Origin: Eubacterium sp.
GTDB lineage: Bacteria; Bacillota; Clostridia; Lachnospirales; Lachnospiraceae
DNA length: 31,396 bases
Assembly (NCBI GenBank): GCA_024681495.1
Contig: JAILAS010000042.1
Span: 1 to 31,396, forward strand
Direction: 5' to 3'
A program made the translations under genes and the position numbers. The first letter of the stretch is position 1. Each line of letters starts with the position of its first letter. The notes under the pieces were generated by a model that saw only the letters and a list, made by a program, of their open reading frames with translations, did no database searches and was not told the DNA's origin. Positions 1-8,235 of this stretch are shown piece after piece.

Positions 1-138
1 GTTTTGCAAAAGCCGGCGTCGCACATGTTTCAAAGCGAATGTGCGGCCGACGGGGATTCTCCGGGCGACGGAGCGGTCGATAAAAGGTCCCCGTACTCGA
101 ATTATGAGAACGGACAGATGTGGAGAATCGGAGGTTGA
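1..138 (+). CDS. moaA: MoaA C-terminus (GTP 3',8-cyclase), partial
   Basis: The first reading frame is open from the window edge to a TGA at 136-138 and encodes the last 45 residues of a protein. It contains a Lys-Pro-x-x-His-x-Phe stretch near the start and ends QMWRIGG. MoaA proteins typically end in a similar way: a KP..H.F segment followed by a short tail closing in Met-x-x-Ile-Gly-Gly, whose terminal Gly-Gly is needed for catalysis. MoaA is the radical SAM enzyme that starts molybdenum cofactor synthesis from GTP. The neighbours modCBA and mobA fit this. The identification rests on a short tail only. The other two forward frames give no recognisable protein. Confidence 0.55.
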   Translation, partial: VLQKPASHMFQSECAADGDSPGDGAVDKRSPYSNYENGQMWRIGG

Positions 139-176
139 CATAATGTCGGGCGAAGTTCCAGCATAGACTTAAGATT

Positions 177-202
177 AAAGGCGGATGATGAATCCGCCTT
201 TT
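177..202. terminator. Bidirectional terminator between moaA and modC
   Basis: A perfect 10-bp stem, AAAGGCGGAT (177-186) with ATCCGCCTTT (192-201), closes a 5-base loop. It is flanked by A residues on the left and T residues on the right, so it can terminate both the plus-strand gene ending at 138 and modC, whose stop codon is at 202-204. Confidence 0.8.
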
Positions 203-1239
203 CAATCCCCCATGAGCAGGAGCTTTTCTGCGGGGAGATAAAGGCGGCTGGGGTCGCCTTTTTCTCTTATCTCTTTTTCGAGGTTTCGCTGGATGAACCA
301 GCAGACCTGGCCCTGCAGCACGCGGATGTAGTAGTGCGTCTCGAAGGGCAGGCGGGCCGTCCCCTTGAGGTCGAATGGGATGGAGTTCGCCCTGTCCGTG
401 TCGTCCCAAACGGGCACGATGTCGTGGGCCCTTATGCCCACGTGCGTGATGTCCCCGGGGACGTCGCAGGCTGTCTCGAGAATCACACCCCAGTCGGAGG
501 CGTAAATGCTCCTGTCAGAGCGCCTTTCGGCGTGGGATATGTTCTTGCAGCCGGTAAGGGACGCCGCCTTGGCGCTGCCGGGGTTTTTGAAGATGTCGGC
601 CGTCTTTCCGGCGGCGATAACGCGCCCGCCGTCAATGACTATCATCTCGTCGCAGAACTTATAGATGTCGTCGCGGTCGTGTGAGACCATGATGACGTCC
701 CCCTCGTAGTCCGCCAATATCTCCAGCAGATCCTCCTGCATTACGTCCTTTAGATGCGCGTCGAGCGCCGAGAAGGGCTCGTCGAGGAGTATTGCCTCGG
801 GTGACGAGGCGAAGAGCCGGGCCAGGGCAGTGCGCTGCTTCTGGCCGCCGGAGAGCTGCGAGGGGAACCTTTCCTCCAGCCCCTCGAGGTGGAAGAGCGA
901 GACCATCTCCTTCACGGTCCTGTCCTTAGCCGATGCGTCCTTAATGCCCGCGGCGATGTTTTCGGCCACGGTCATGTTCGGGAAGAGGGCATAGCTCTGG
1001 AAGAGATACCCCGTCCTGCGCTGCTGGGGCCGCAGACAGGTGCGGTCCTCGGAGTCGTAGAGCTTTCGCCCGTTCAGCTCCACCCGCCCCTCGTCGGGAT
1101 CCTCCAGGCCGGCGATCATCTTCATCGTCATGCTCTTGCCGCTCCCGGATTCGCCCAGTATCCCCAGACGCCTTCCCGCGGTCTTAAATTCCATATTCAG
1201 CTCGAATCCGTCGAGCTTTTTTATGAGCTTAACTTCCAT
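202..1239 (-). CDS. modC: Molybdate ABC transporter ATP-binding protein
   Basis: This is the cytoplasmic ATPase that powers molybdate import through ModB. It has 345 residues. The ABC domain shows Walker A GESGSGKS at residues 29-36, a Q-loop Gln at 81, the signature LSGGQ at 129-133 and Walker B LLDEP at 151-155, followed by the D-loop SALD and a switch His in MVSHDR. Residues from about 235 onward form a C-terminal extension in the place of the TOBE/MOP regulatory domain of ModC. It starts 6 bases after the modB stop and is the last gene of a modA-modB-modC operon. The assignment to molybdate rather than another anion comes from the operon and from adjacent mobA and probable moaA; tungstate specificity cannot be excluded from sequence. 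Confidence 0.9.
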   Translation of the reverse strand: MEVKLIKKLDGFELNMEFKTAGRRLGILGESGSGKSMTMKMIAGLEDPDEGRVELNGRKLYDSEDRTCLRPQQRRTGYLFQSYALFPNMTVAENIAAGIKDASAKDRTVKEMVSLFHLEGLEERFPSQLSGGQKQRTALARLFASSPEAILLDEPFSALDAHLKDVMQEDLLEILADYEGDVIMVSHDRDDIYKFCDEMIVIDGGRVIAAGKTADIFKNPGSAKAASLTGCKNISHAERRSDRSIYASDWGVILETACDVPGDITHVGIRAHDIVPVWDDTDRANSIPFDLKGTARLPFETHYYIRVLQGQVCWFIQRNLEKEIREKGDPSRLYLPAEKLLLMGD

Positions 1240-1245
1240 CTGTAC

Positions 1246-1947
1246 CTACTTCCAGCGCTTGTCGTTCTTCCTGTTCGATAAGAGATTCAATAGCAATATG
1301 ACAAAGAATGCGATGGCGACAACAATGGCGGTCCATATTCCGGCCTTGAGGTAGTCGCCGTCCTTGATCACGTACGCGATCTGCTGCGCAATGGTGCCCG
1401 TCCGCCCGGCAATATTCCCCGCAAACATGCTGGTCGCCCCGTACTCCCCGATGGATCTGGCAAACGAGAGTACCGCACCGGACGCCAATCCGGGGCCCGC
1501 TGCAGGTATCACCACCCGAAGGAAGATGGTGCGGTCGCTCATCCCCAGCGTCTTTCCGGCGTCGATGAGGTCGGTGTCGACCTGCTCGAACGCTGCCCTC
1601 GCGTTGGTGTACATGAGCGGGAAAGCGATAATGAACGCCGCCAGCACGCAGCCCGCCCAGGTCTGAACGAGCTTGATGTCGAACTCGCCGTAGAGGTATG
1701 CTCCCAACGGGCGCCTCAGGCTGAAGACCAGAAGCAAAAAGAATCCCGCCACGGTCGGAGGCAGCACCATGGGCAGGGTGAATATGCCGTCTAAAACGGC
1801 GCGGACTCCCTTTTTCATGTGCATCATCCGGGCGGCCGCAAATATCCCCAAAAAGAAGCATAAAACGGTCACCACCACGGCGGTTTTCAATGTGATAAAC
1901 AATGGGCTCCAGTCGAGGGAACCCATTATTACAAAGAGCTTATCCAT
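1246..1947 (-). CDS. modB: Molybdate ABC transporter permease
   Basis: ModB is the membrane channel subunit of the molybdate importer. The 233-residue protein has about five hydrophobic segments, the first at residues 17-37 (ITLKTAVVVTVLCFFLGIFA), and ends in a Lys/Arg-rich tail after a last segment (VVAIAFFVILLLNLL). The cytoplasmic loop carries the family EAA-type signature around RVVIPAAGPGLASG, followed by FARSIGEYGATSMFAGN, which is very typical of ModB and of the sulfate permease CysT/W family. Length matches ModB (about 220-230). It lies 9 bases after modA and 6 bases before modC, so the three genes are one transcription unit. Confidence 0.92.
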   Translation of the reverse strand: MDKLFVIMGSLDWSPLFITLKTAVVVTVLCFFLGIFAAARMMHMKKGVRAVLDGIFTLPMVLPPTVAGFFLLLVFSLRRPLGAYLYGEFDIKLVQTWAGCVLAAFIIAFPLMYTNARAAFEQVDTDLIDAGKTLGMSDRTIFLRVVIPAAGPGLASGAVLSFARSIGEYGATSMFAGNIAGRTGTIAQQIAYVIKDGDYLKAGIWTAIVVAIAFFVILLLNLLSNRKNDKRWK

Positions 1948-1956
1948 ACATAATCC

Positions 1957-2835
1957 TCATTCGTAGATGGTAAACATGTATTCCTCGAATATTGCCTTAG
2001 CCTCGTCGGTCTGAAGGAACTCCAAAAAGTCCTCGGCAGCGGCCTTCTGCGCGTCTGTGGCAGCCGAATTGTTCACGAGTGAGACAGGATAGATGCACTC
2101 GCTGTACAGCGACTGGTCGCATATCTCCACCAGCTCCACGTCGTCCTTTACGGAGTAGTAGTCGGAGTAGTAGACCACGCCCACCTCGTTGGAGCCTTCC
2201 TTGACGGACTCCTTCACGGCGCTCACGTCCGAGCAGGTGTTTACCTCGGCGAAGTCGTCCACGGATATCCCCAGGGAGTCGAACGCCTCGCGGGCGTATG
2301 AGCCGACGGGTACGGTCTCGTCCGCGAGAGCAATGCTCGATGCATCCGTTATGTTGGAAAACCCGGTTACGGACGTGTCCGCGCCCTTGGCGGCAATGAG
2401 CACGATCTCATTTTTTAAGAGATTCACGGTGTTCGCGCTGTCCACATAGCCTTCTTCCGTGAGCTGATCCATCTGCTTCAACGCAGCGGAGAAGAATATG
2501 TCGATATCCACGCCGTCTGCGGCCTCGATCTGCGTCATGAGGTCTCCGGAGCTTCCGGTAGTGAGTACTATGTCCACTCCGGGGTTGGTTTGGTTGTAGA
2601 GCTCGATTTCCGCGTTCAAAACGTCCGCCAGTGATGCGGCGGCGTAGAGGTTTATGGTGGCCTCCGCGCTCGAATCGGAGTCTCCCGTGGCGACATCGCC
2701 GGTCGAGTCGCCGGAGGAAACCGGGGCGGCAGATTCGGAGGAATCCGCATCTGAAGATGAGTCTGCTCCGCAACCGCAGAGCGCAAAAATACAGACGGTC
2801 AAAGCCGCCAACATAATAACGATTTTTCTGTTCAT
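1957..2835 (-). CDS. modA: Molybdate-binding lipoprotein ModA
   Basis: ModA is the extracellular substrate-binding protein that delivers molybdate to ModBC. It has 292 residues. The N-terminus is a lipoprotein signal peptide: Lys/Arg at 3-4, a hydrophobic core, and a lipobox ending at Cys22 (LCGC). Residues about 24-60 form a Ser/Asp-rich linker, normal for a lipoprotein tethered to the membrane. The binding domain then begins with INLYAAASLADVLN, matching the usual ModA motif AAASL.. that contacts the oxyanion, and later contains TTGSSGDLMTQIE and VPVGSYAREAFD. The ATG is preceded by GAGAGGG. This is the first gene of the operon, transcribed divergently from mobA. Confidence 0.92.
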   Translation of the reverse strand: MNRKIVIMLAALTVCIFALCGCGADSSSDADSSESAAPVSSGDSTGDVATGDSDSSAEATINLYAAASLADVLNAEIELYNQTNPGVDIVLTTGSSGDLMTQIEAADGVDIDIFFSAALKQMDQLTEEGYVDSANTVNLLKNEIVLIAAKGADTSVTGFSNITDASSIALADETVPVGSYAREAFDSLGISVDDFAEVNTCSDVSAVKESVKEGSNEVGVVYYSDYYSVKDDVELVEICDQSLYSECIYPVSLVNNSAATDAQKAAAEDFLEFLQTDEAKAIFEEYMFTIYE

Positions 2836-2939
2836 GAAATTACCCTCTCTAACATAGATTATTTAGAATAAAAATCCCATAAAAATTTTACATTTTCTTG
2901 CGTGGGATGTCAATTATGGTTAGAATTAAAGGCATGGAT
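2836..2939. promoter_or_regulatory. Divergent control region modA / mobA
   Basis: This AT-rich gap must hold the promoters of modABC (leftward) and mobA (rightward). On the minus strand, TATTCT and TAATCT lie 20-35 bases upstream of modA and could be -10 elements. I see no confident -35, no clear ModE-type palindrome and no molybdenum-cofactor riboswitch. Confidence 0.35.
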
Positions 2940-3524
2940 ATGAGAGATATTTCGGCCGGTATTCTGGTCGGTGGAAAAAGCACCAGAATGGGAGAAAACA
3001 AGGCGTTTTTAAGAGCGGGAGACACCAATTTCCTCGGGAGGGCTCTGGCGGTATGCGAGGGCTTTTCGTCGGTGGTGATTTCTGTAGGAATCCCCGGCCC
3101 GTATAAGAGCATCGGTACGGAGCTGGTCTGCGATGAAAAGAGCGGTTCGGGTCCTCTCGAGGGCTTGTATAACCTTCTTCGCAACTCGCCCTCGGAATAC
3201 GTGTTTATCATGGCTGTGGACATGCCGCTTCTTACGGCCGATTTCCTGGAGGCACTGGCCGGATGTGTGGATTCGGAGGCGGATTGCTACATAGTGCGGT
3301 CATGCGGCCGCGTGCATCCCCTGTGCGGCGTATATTCGCGCAGAGTCGTTCCCGAGATAGAGAGAATGAGGGAAAACGACGAGAGGAAGATAAGGCTCCT
3401 GCTGGACAGAGTCAAAACGAGGTATCTGGATATCGAAGATATGGGATTCGACGAGGTGATACTAAGTAACGTTAACAGCCCGGGGGAGTACGATAAACTG
3501 AAGGAAGACGGATTGCTGGACTAA
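2940..3524 (+). CDS. mobA: Molybdenum cofactor guanylyltransferase
   Basis: MobA joins GMP to molybdopterin to make the guanine dinucleotide form of the cofactor used by enzymes such as formate dehydrogenase. Counting from ATG 2940 it has 194 residues, the usual size. The nucleotide-binding loop LVGGKSTRMGENKAFL is at residues 9-24, a CDEKSGSGPLEGL segment (guanine/ribose contacts) at 64-76, the metal-binding motif VDMPLL at 93-98, HPLCGVY at 126-132 and NVNSPGEY near the end in place of the family NINTPEEL. The frame is open upstream to a TTG at 2898 with ATGs at 2907, 2916 and 2934. I prefer 2940 because AAAGG lies about 7 bases before it and because MobA proteins normally begin a few residues before the loop. 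Confidence 0.9.
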   Translation: MRDISAGILVGGKSTRMGENKAFLRAGDTNFLGRALAVCEGFSSVVISVGIPGPYKSIGTELVCDEKSGSGPLEGLYNLLRNSPSEYVFIMAVDMPLLTADFLEALAGCVDSEADCYIVRSCGRVHPLCGVYSRRVVPEIERMRENDERKIRLLLDRVKTRYLDIEDMGFDEVILSNVNSPGEYDKLKEDGLLD

Positions 3525-3550
3525 AAGGGGAGCGCTTGGGCTCCCCTTTA
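3524..3550. terminator. Bidirectional terminator after mobA
   Basis: A perfect 10-bp stem, AAAGGGGAGC (3524-3533) with GCTCCCCTTT (3540-3549), closes a 6-base loop and starts within the mobA stop codon. It is A-rich on the left and T-rich on the right, so it can serve mobA and the convergent diguanylate cyclase gene ending at 3582. Confidence 0.85.
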
Positions 3551-3581
3551 TATTTTGGTTTGTTGTTCTTTTGGATTTATT

Positions 3582-5285
3582 CTACTCCCGGTTTTTTCTT
3601 AAGGCCATCGCCTTATGCTGCTTCTCCTTTAGAGCATACATTCTCTCGTCCGCCAGCAGGAACGTGTTGTGGAATGCGTCAATGTCTTCGTCGAGCTCAT
3701 CCTTGAACGCGTATCCGTAGGCCACGGAGTGATCTATCTCCGGATCCTGCTCGTCGAGCTTGGCCAGAAGGAGGTTTAGGATGGAGAGGCGGTCTTCGAT
3801 GACCTCCTTGTCAGGCTCCTCGATCAGCACGACGAATTCGTCTCCGCCGATCCTTATGCAGGTGCCGATGTCCTCAAACGCGGTCTGGAGGGCCTTGGCG
3901 AAGTTCCGAAGCATGCGGTCGCCCGCATTGTGACCGTTTGCGTCGTTGACTTCTTTTAAACCGTTTAGATCAAGGCTGATGACGCAGAAGTTGACACGAG
4001 TTTCCTTGACGTGAGCGATGGCGAAGTATGCACCCGCGCGGTTGGTCAGTCCCGTGAGCGCGTCCACGTAGGCTATCCTGGACAGACGGTCGTTTGCGTG
4101 CTTAACCTCGTCCACGTAGGTCGTGAAGGTCAGGTAGTTCTTTAGCTGGATTATCACGTATAGCGCTGCTCCCACCGGGAAAAGCCGCGATAATACCGGG
4201 TTGGTTCCCAATTCGGTGTTAGAGAAGTAGTTCGTTATTATGAGCTCTACAGTCATTAGTAACGACAGTATGGACAGAGATATGAGTGAGAGCGCAATGG
4301 AAGGTTTGCACTTATTCACTATAATCAGCTTATAGTCGGTGTAGAAGAGCAAGATAATTCCGAATGCGAAAAGCAGTATAAATATGGGCAGGAAGTATAT
4401 CTGTTTCAGGATACCTCCGAGATCCATAAGGGCCGTTATTACCGAGAACATAAGTATTACGCCGCCCGTGATATATAACGGGGACCTGAAGGGCTTTCGC
4501 TCCAGGTGCGCATCCAGCAGCATATAGAAGAAGCCAATCATAGCATAGAGGGTGGTGTACTCCAGAATGCTAGTTAGCTTAAGGTTCATGAAAAAGGCTG
4601 TAAAATGATAGTTGCATGCACTGTACAGACCCAGTTCAAACATGAAGAATCCCGAAAACAGAATGATTCTGATGGATGGGTAGTATGAGTACAATACGAG
4701 GCAGATGATGACCATGAATCCTCCGAATGTATAGAGGAATATGCATGCCATCGCCTGATAAAAGAAGTCCACAACAAACTTTATCAGTACCTGGTAGTAG
4801 TCGCCGATAATAATGGGCATGGGCTTCTTGGAAATATATCCTTCGCCGGCCGTCATTGAGATGGTGATTATGCTGTCGGTGTAATCCTCGGCGGGAAGCG
4901 TAAAGTAATAGAACCCGGCCCCGTCGGTGGTGTCCAGGCTGGTGAAGGTGGCGGTATCGTTTATGATGTGTCCGTCGATATACACCTTTGCCGATGTGCG
5001 GTTCAGCTCGATCATGAGGGTGGGGGAATCGGCGTCGCTCAGGTCGATTCCCATGGTATTACTGTAGGTGATGGTATCTCCGGCTCTGAATTTATTCATT
5101 ATGATTCCGGCGAACTCCTCCTCGGAAAGGTCGGTGTACGTTTCGCCGTTTAATTCGGCGTTCCAACCGTTGGAGAAGGTCTCTACACCTTCTGCATTTA
5201 CGTTCTTAAGAGAGAAGTAAAGAACCGAAAATATGGCCACTGCTATCAGGAGGCTTATGGCAGAAAAAAGTATGTTTCTTTTCAT
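3582..5285 (-). CDS. Membrane diguanylate cyclase (GGDEF), second of a pair
   Basis: GGDEF enzymes make cyclic di-GMP from two GTP. This 567-residue protein has an N-terminal membrane anchor (about 5-27), an extracellular beta-rich domain to about residue 165, then a run of about seven hydrophobic segments (about 175-385) and a C-terminal GGDEF domain. The layout resembles 7TM sensors with an extracellular ligand domain. The signature GGDEF is intact at 480-484, with DALTGLTNRAG and LDLNGLKEVND upstream, so it should be active. The residues where an RxxD inhibitory site would sit (nine and six before GGDEF) are Glu and Gly, so the product-inhibition site is missing. There is no EAL domain. 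Its ATG overlaps the stop of the upstream paralogue by 4 bases (ATGA), with AAGGAG five bases before, suggesting translational coupling. The ligand is unknown. Confidence 0.88.
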   Translation of the reverse strand: MKRNILFSAISLLIAVAIFSVLYFSLKNVNAEGVETFSNGWNAELNGETYTDLSEEEFAGIIMNKFRAGDTITYSNTMGIDLSDADSPTLMIELNRTSAKVYIDGHIINDTATFTSLDTTDGAGFYYFTLPAEDYTDSIITISMTAGEGYISKKPMPIIIGDYYQVLIKFVVDFFYQAMACIFLYTFGGFMVIICLVLYSYYPSIRIILFSGFFMFELGLYSACNYHFTAFFMNLKLTSILEYTTLYAMIGFFYMLLDAHLERKPFRSPLYITGGVILMFSVITALMDLGGILKQIYFLPIFILLFAFGIILLFYTDYKLIIVNKCKPSIALSLISLSILSLLMTVELIITNYFSNTELGTNPVLSRLFPVGAALYVIIQLKNYLTFTTYVDEVKHANDRLSRIAYVDALTGLTNRAGAYFAIAHVKETRVNFCVISLDLNGLKEVNDANGHNAGDRMLRNFAKALQTAFEDIGTCIRIGGDEFVVLIEEPDKEVIEDRLSILNLLLAKLDEQDPEIDHSVAYGYAFKDELDEDIDAFHNTFLLADERMYALKEKQHKAMALRKNRE

Positions 5286-6994
5286 GATACTCCTTCCTGC
5301 TCGTGTGAAAGCTTTTTATTCTCATACATGCGCTGGTCGGCCAGAAGATAGGTGTCCAGGCTGGTTCCCGATTCGGTTTCGTTTCTAAAAGCCACACCCA
5401 TGGAACAGCTAAGCGTGGATTGGGGGTGTTCGGCGGTATAGTTCAGCAGATAGAGCTCGTAGTTGTCTACGGCGTGGATGAGGTTTATCCCGCTTATGTT
5501 GTTGAGGATAACGAGGAACTCGTCTCCTCCCATGCGGCCGATGAGGCCGGCGCTGGGGAAACAGGCCTTCAACGTGTTTGCAAAGGCCTTTAGCAGCTCG
5601 TCGCCTGCGGCATGACCGTAGTTGTCATTAACGGTCTTGAGGTGATCGAGATCCATGCTGATAAAGCAGTCGTTGTTCTTCTCCTCGTCCAGGCTGGACA
5701 TGTAGTACTCGCACTGGGCTCTGTTGTTGATTTGCGTAAGCGTGTCCACGTAGGCTGCGTTTATAAGAACCTGCTCGGTAGAGTTCTCGTGTATCATATT
5801 GACGCTCGAGAGCAGGTAGTTAAGCATTATGCATGCAATGAAAAATGTCACACCGAGAGTGGTATAGGTGATGGGGGCCTCCTGGCCGAAGCCCATACCC
5901 AGATAGCGGTTCATGTCCATTGCGATTATCTCGGATGCGGCGAACAGGATAAAAGCGCACATGCCGATGGAGATGATTGTGTCGGGTTTATCAAAACCGT
6001 CGTGGCGGTTTAAGTAGATTTTTCGGAGCTTGTTGATGTAGGCCGAAAGAATTATTATTCCCTCCACCAGAATCATGAGATGAGCTGTAAAAAGGTACTG
6101 GTCGTTGAAACTGGGGAAGGCGACATATATGACGATTCCCAGCAGGCAATGTGCGGCATCAATTGCTATCATCCCGAGGGTCACGCGCCTGAAATTCCCC
6201 TTAAAGACCTGGTGGAAGTAGCAGATGGTGACAATGGGTATCGACGCAATGGAGCCGTAATAGAGCAGATAGTTTATCTCGGCTTGGCCGGAAATCAGGT
6301 AGAATATCTGGTTATAGCTAAGCAGATATTCTCCGAGGGCCACAGAGATAAGACCGGCGAACAGGAGCCGGAGATTGTTGTTCTTTCTGGATATATTTCC
6401 CGGAGACAGGATAAGCAGTATCAGTCCGAAAAACAGTAGGAATCCGCCTGTGACAATCGAGTAGAGAGAGTTCTTGAACCAGTGCTTGAAAAGGTCTCCC
6501 GTATCTCCGAAGTAGATGGAAGAGAGCCTGTAGAACGAGTAGGACGTCCTGGGAATCAGCACGATCTTTATGAGCTTTTTATTATATCTGGCGGGAAGCA
6601 CTATGGTGTGCCGTTTGAGTGATAGATATTTTTCGCTGTCGGTGTCGTTTCCGTACGAGTAGATAAGTTCGTCGTCAGCGTATACTCTGATGTTTGTTCG
6701 GGTGTAATCGAAAGTAATGCTGGCGCCGTAGATGGAGGGGAGATCGTCGAATCTGCGCACCAGCGTGATGACGCTTCCGGTGGCAACGTTATCGATGACA
6801 GCATCGGTGAGGGACTCCTCGTGAGAGAGGGTTCCGTTTACGTTAACTATCCAGCCCTCGTTGAGCTTGATGATCTCCTGTATGGTGCCGTCGCCTGAAA
6901 AACTGAAAAATGGGGAGCAGAAAACGACCGCAAAAATTGCGGCCCCCAGAAAGGTCGTTAATCTAATTAGCATGCTTTTTCTGCTGCCGCTCAT
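5282..6994 (-). CDS. Membrane diguanylate cyclase (GGDEF), first of a pair
   Basis: This is a paralogue of the downstream gene with the same layout: membrane anchor (about 8-27), extracellular beta-rich domain to about 160, a cluster of hydrophobic segments (about 180-400) and a C-terminal GGDEF domain. The motif MGGDEF is intact near residues 488-493, preceded by YVDTLTQINNRAQCEYY and MDLDHLKTVNDNYGHAAGDE, as expected for an active enzyme. The inhibitory RxxD site is absent (Pro and Gly at those positions). The open frame also has an ATG at 7000, but AGGGG (7003-7007) lies only 2 bases from it and 8 bases from the ATG at 6994, so I choose 6994 (570 residues). Together with the overlapping downstream gene it forms a two-cyclase operon that probably feeds the motility or adhesion switch. 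What the sensor domain detects cannot be read from sequence. Confidence 0.87.
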   Translation of the reverse strand: MSGSRKSMLIRLTTFLGAAIFAVVFCSPFFSFSGDGTIQEIIKLNEGWIVNVNGTLSHEESLTDAVIDNVATGSVITLVRRFDDLPSIYGASITFDYTRTNIRVYADDELIYSYGNDTDSEKYLSLKRHTIVLPARYNKKLIKIVLIPRTSYSFYRLSSIYFGDTGDLFKHWFKNSLYSIVTGGFLLFFGLILLILSPGNISRKNNNLRLLFAGLISVALGEYLLSYNQIFYLISGQAEINYLLYYGSIASIPIVTICYFHQVFKGNFRRVTLGMIAIDAAHCLLGIVIYVAFPSFNDQYLFTAHLMILVEGIIILSAYINKLRKIYLNRHDGFDKPDTIISIGMCAFILFAASEIIAMDMNRYLGMGFGQEAPITYTTLGVTFFIACIMLNYLLSSVNMIHENSTEQVLINAAYVDTLTQINNRAQCEYYMSSLDEEKNNDCFISMDLDHLKTVNDNYGHAAGDELLKAFANTLKACFPSAGLIGRMGGDEFLVILNNISGINLIHAVDNYELYLLNYTAEHPQSTLSCSMGVAFRNETESGTSLDTYLLADQRMYENKKLSHEQEGVS

Positions 6995-7039
6995 ACTCAT
7001 ATCCCCTAAGATACGAATTTATATCCCTACCATAATTGC

Positions 7040-7069
7040 ATTATATACCTAAATTATTTGTCAGTACAA
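7040..7069 (-). promoter_or_regulatory. Sigma-A promoter for the diguanylate cyclase pair
   Basis: On the minus strand, TTGTAC (7064-7069) and a perfect TATAAT (7040-7045) are separated by 18 bases. The start site would be about 40 bases before the ATG at 6994. This fits a housekeeping promoter. Confidence 0.55.
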
Positions 7070-7075
7070 TACTTC

Positions 7076-7105
7076 TTGCAAAACATTACGCATATGGAAT
7101 ATACT
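7076..7105 (+). promoter_or_regulatory. Sigma-A promoter for the NYN-domain gene
   Basis: TTGCAA (7076-7081) and TATACT (7100-7105) are spaced by 18 bases, about 80 bases ahead of the ATG at 7185. It sits back to back with the leftward promoter at 7040-7069, so the two could share a regulator. Confidence 0.5.
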
Positions 7106-7184
7106 TTTTTCAGTCGATTTTTATCACGATACATAACCAAATAGCATAGATGTATAAAAATTTTAAAGGAAAGGTTTACATAAA

Positions 7185-8102
7185 ATGGACGGAGAGAGGA
7201 AGTACGCGGTACTTATCGATGCCGACAATGTGTCGCGTAAATACATCAAGGCCATCCTAGAAGAGGTCTCGAACTTCGGAGTGGCTACATACAAGAGAAT
7301 ATACGGTGACTGGACCAGGAACAACGGGTGGAAGGACGCCCTTTTGGATAACTCCATACTTCCGGTTCAGCAGTACAGCTATACGTCCGGGAAAAACGCC
7401 ACGGATTCAGCGATGATCATTGATGCGATGGACATCCTGTACTCTGGGAACGTCGACGGCTTTTGCCTTGTGTCGTCCGATAGCGATTTCACCAGATTGG
7501 CGGCCAGATTGCGTGAAGACGGGATGTACGTCATAGGAATGGGCGAGAACAAGACGCCGAGCGCGTTCAGGCGCGCCTGCAATGTGTTCAGGATTTTGGA
7601 GATCATCTCCGGCGAACACACAGAGCCTGATACCGACGCCGTTCGCAAGGAGGAGGGAATTACCACCGTCTCCGATATAGAGAACGCCGTTCGAAAGATT
7701 ATAATGGAGAATTCCAATCAGGGCAAGGAGACCCAGATCGGAGAGGTGGGCAGCAAGCTTAACCTCCTTTATCCGGATTTCGACGTCCGAAATTACGGGT
7801 ATTCCAAGCTTACGACGTTCCTCAAGGACTCGTGCTCCGCGGTTCGGTTTTCGATGAAGCACAACCAGATTGTATTAGGGCTCAATGAGCGGCAGGAGGA
7901 CATCATTTCCATCGTGAAGGGGATCATCCTGGCCGAGGGCGGAGAGATTGAGAACATGAGCTTGCTAAACGAGGAGATAAAGAAACAGATTCCGGGATTC
8001 AACGTGGAAAACTACGGATATAACAAGTTTGGCAAGTTCATAAGGAGTCTTCCGGGTATTGAGTCTACCGGACCCAACTGCATCAGACTTAAAAATAAGT
8101 AA
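7185..8102 (+). CDS. NYN-domain (PIN-like) protein with two LOTUS/OST-HTH domains
   Basis: The 305-residue protein has an N-terminal NYN domain (about 5-142), a PIN-like fold used by RNases. Acidic metal-site candidates are visible: Asp12 and Asp14 in LIDADN, Asp74 and Asp80 in ATDSAMIIDAMD, and Asp99/Asp101 in SSDSDF. After a linker come two similar repeats, about 160-233 and 236-303, each with a helical segment and the motif (D/N)xxNYGYxK, typical of LOTUS/OST-HTH domains that bind RNA. This is the architecture of bacterial LabA/DUF88 proteins and of the eukaryotic MARF1 family. A likely role is RNA cleavage or RNA binding, but no target is known. The ATG is preceded by AAGGAAAGG at a slightly long distance. 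It has its own promoter and is divergent from the cyclase pair. Confidence 0.88.
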   Translation: MDGERKYAVLIDADNVSRKYIKAILEEVSNFGVATYKRIYGDWTRNNGWKDALLDNSILPVQQYSYTSGKNATDSAMIIDAMDILYSGNVDGFCLVSSDSDFTRLAARLREDGMYVIGMGENKTPSAFRRACNVFRILEIISGEHTEPDTDAVRKEEGITTVSDIENAVRKIIMENSNQGKETQIGEVGSKLNLLYPDFDVRNYGYSKLTTFLKDSCSAVRFSMKHNQIVLGLNERQEDIISIVKGIILAEGGEIENMSLLNEEIKKQIPGFNVENYGYNKFGKFIRSLPGIESTGPNCIRLKNK

Positions 8103-8145
8103 AGGCTAATATGGCGTAAAAATCGGATTTTGGTGGCTTTTTTGA

Positions 8146-8174
8146 TTGACGTAACTTTTTTGGCTTTGTATAAT
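8146..8174 (+). promoter_or_regulatory. Strong sigma-A promoter for the soluble chemoreceptor
   Basis: TTGACG (8146-8151) and a perfect TATAAT (8169-8174) are spaced by exactly 17 bases, about 60 bases ahead of the start codon. This is the best housekeeping promoter in the window, so this receptor gene need not depend on the flagellar sigma factor. Confidence 0.8.
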
Positions 8175-8235
8175 GTTAAAAGAGTATGCAGGGGGCGACA
8201 TAACACGTCGCTTTGATTAAAAGGAGAGTGTGATA

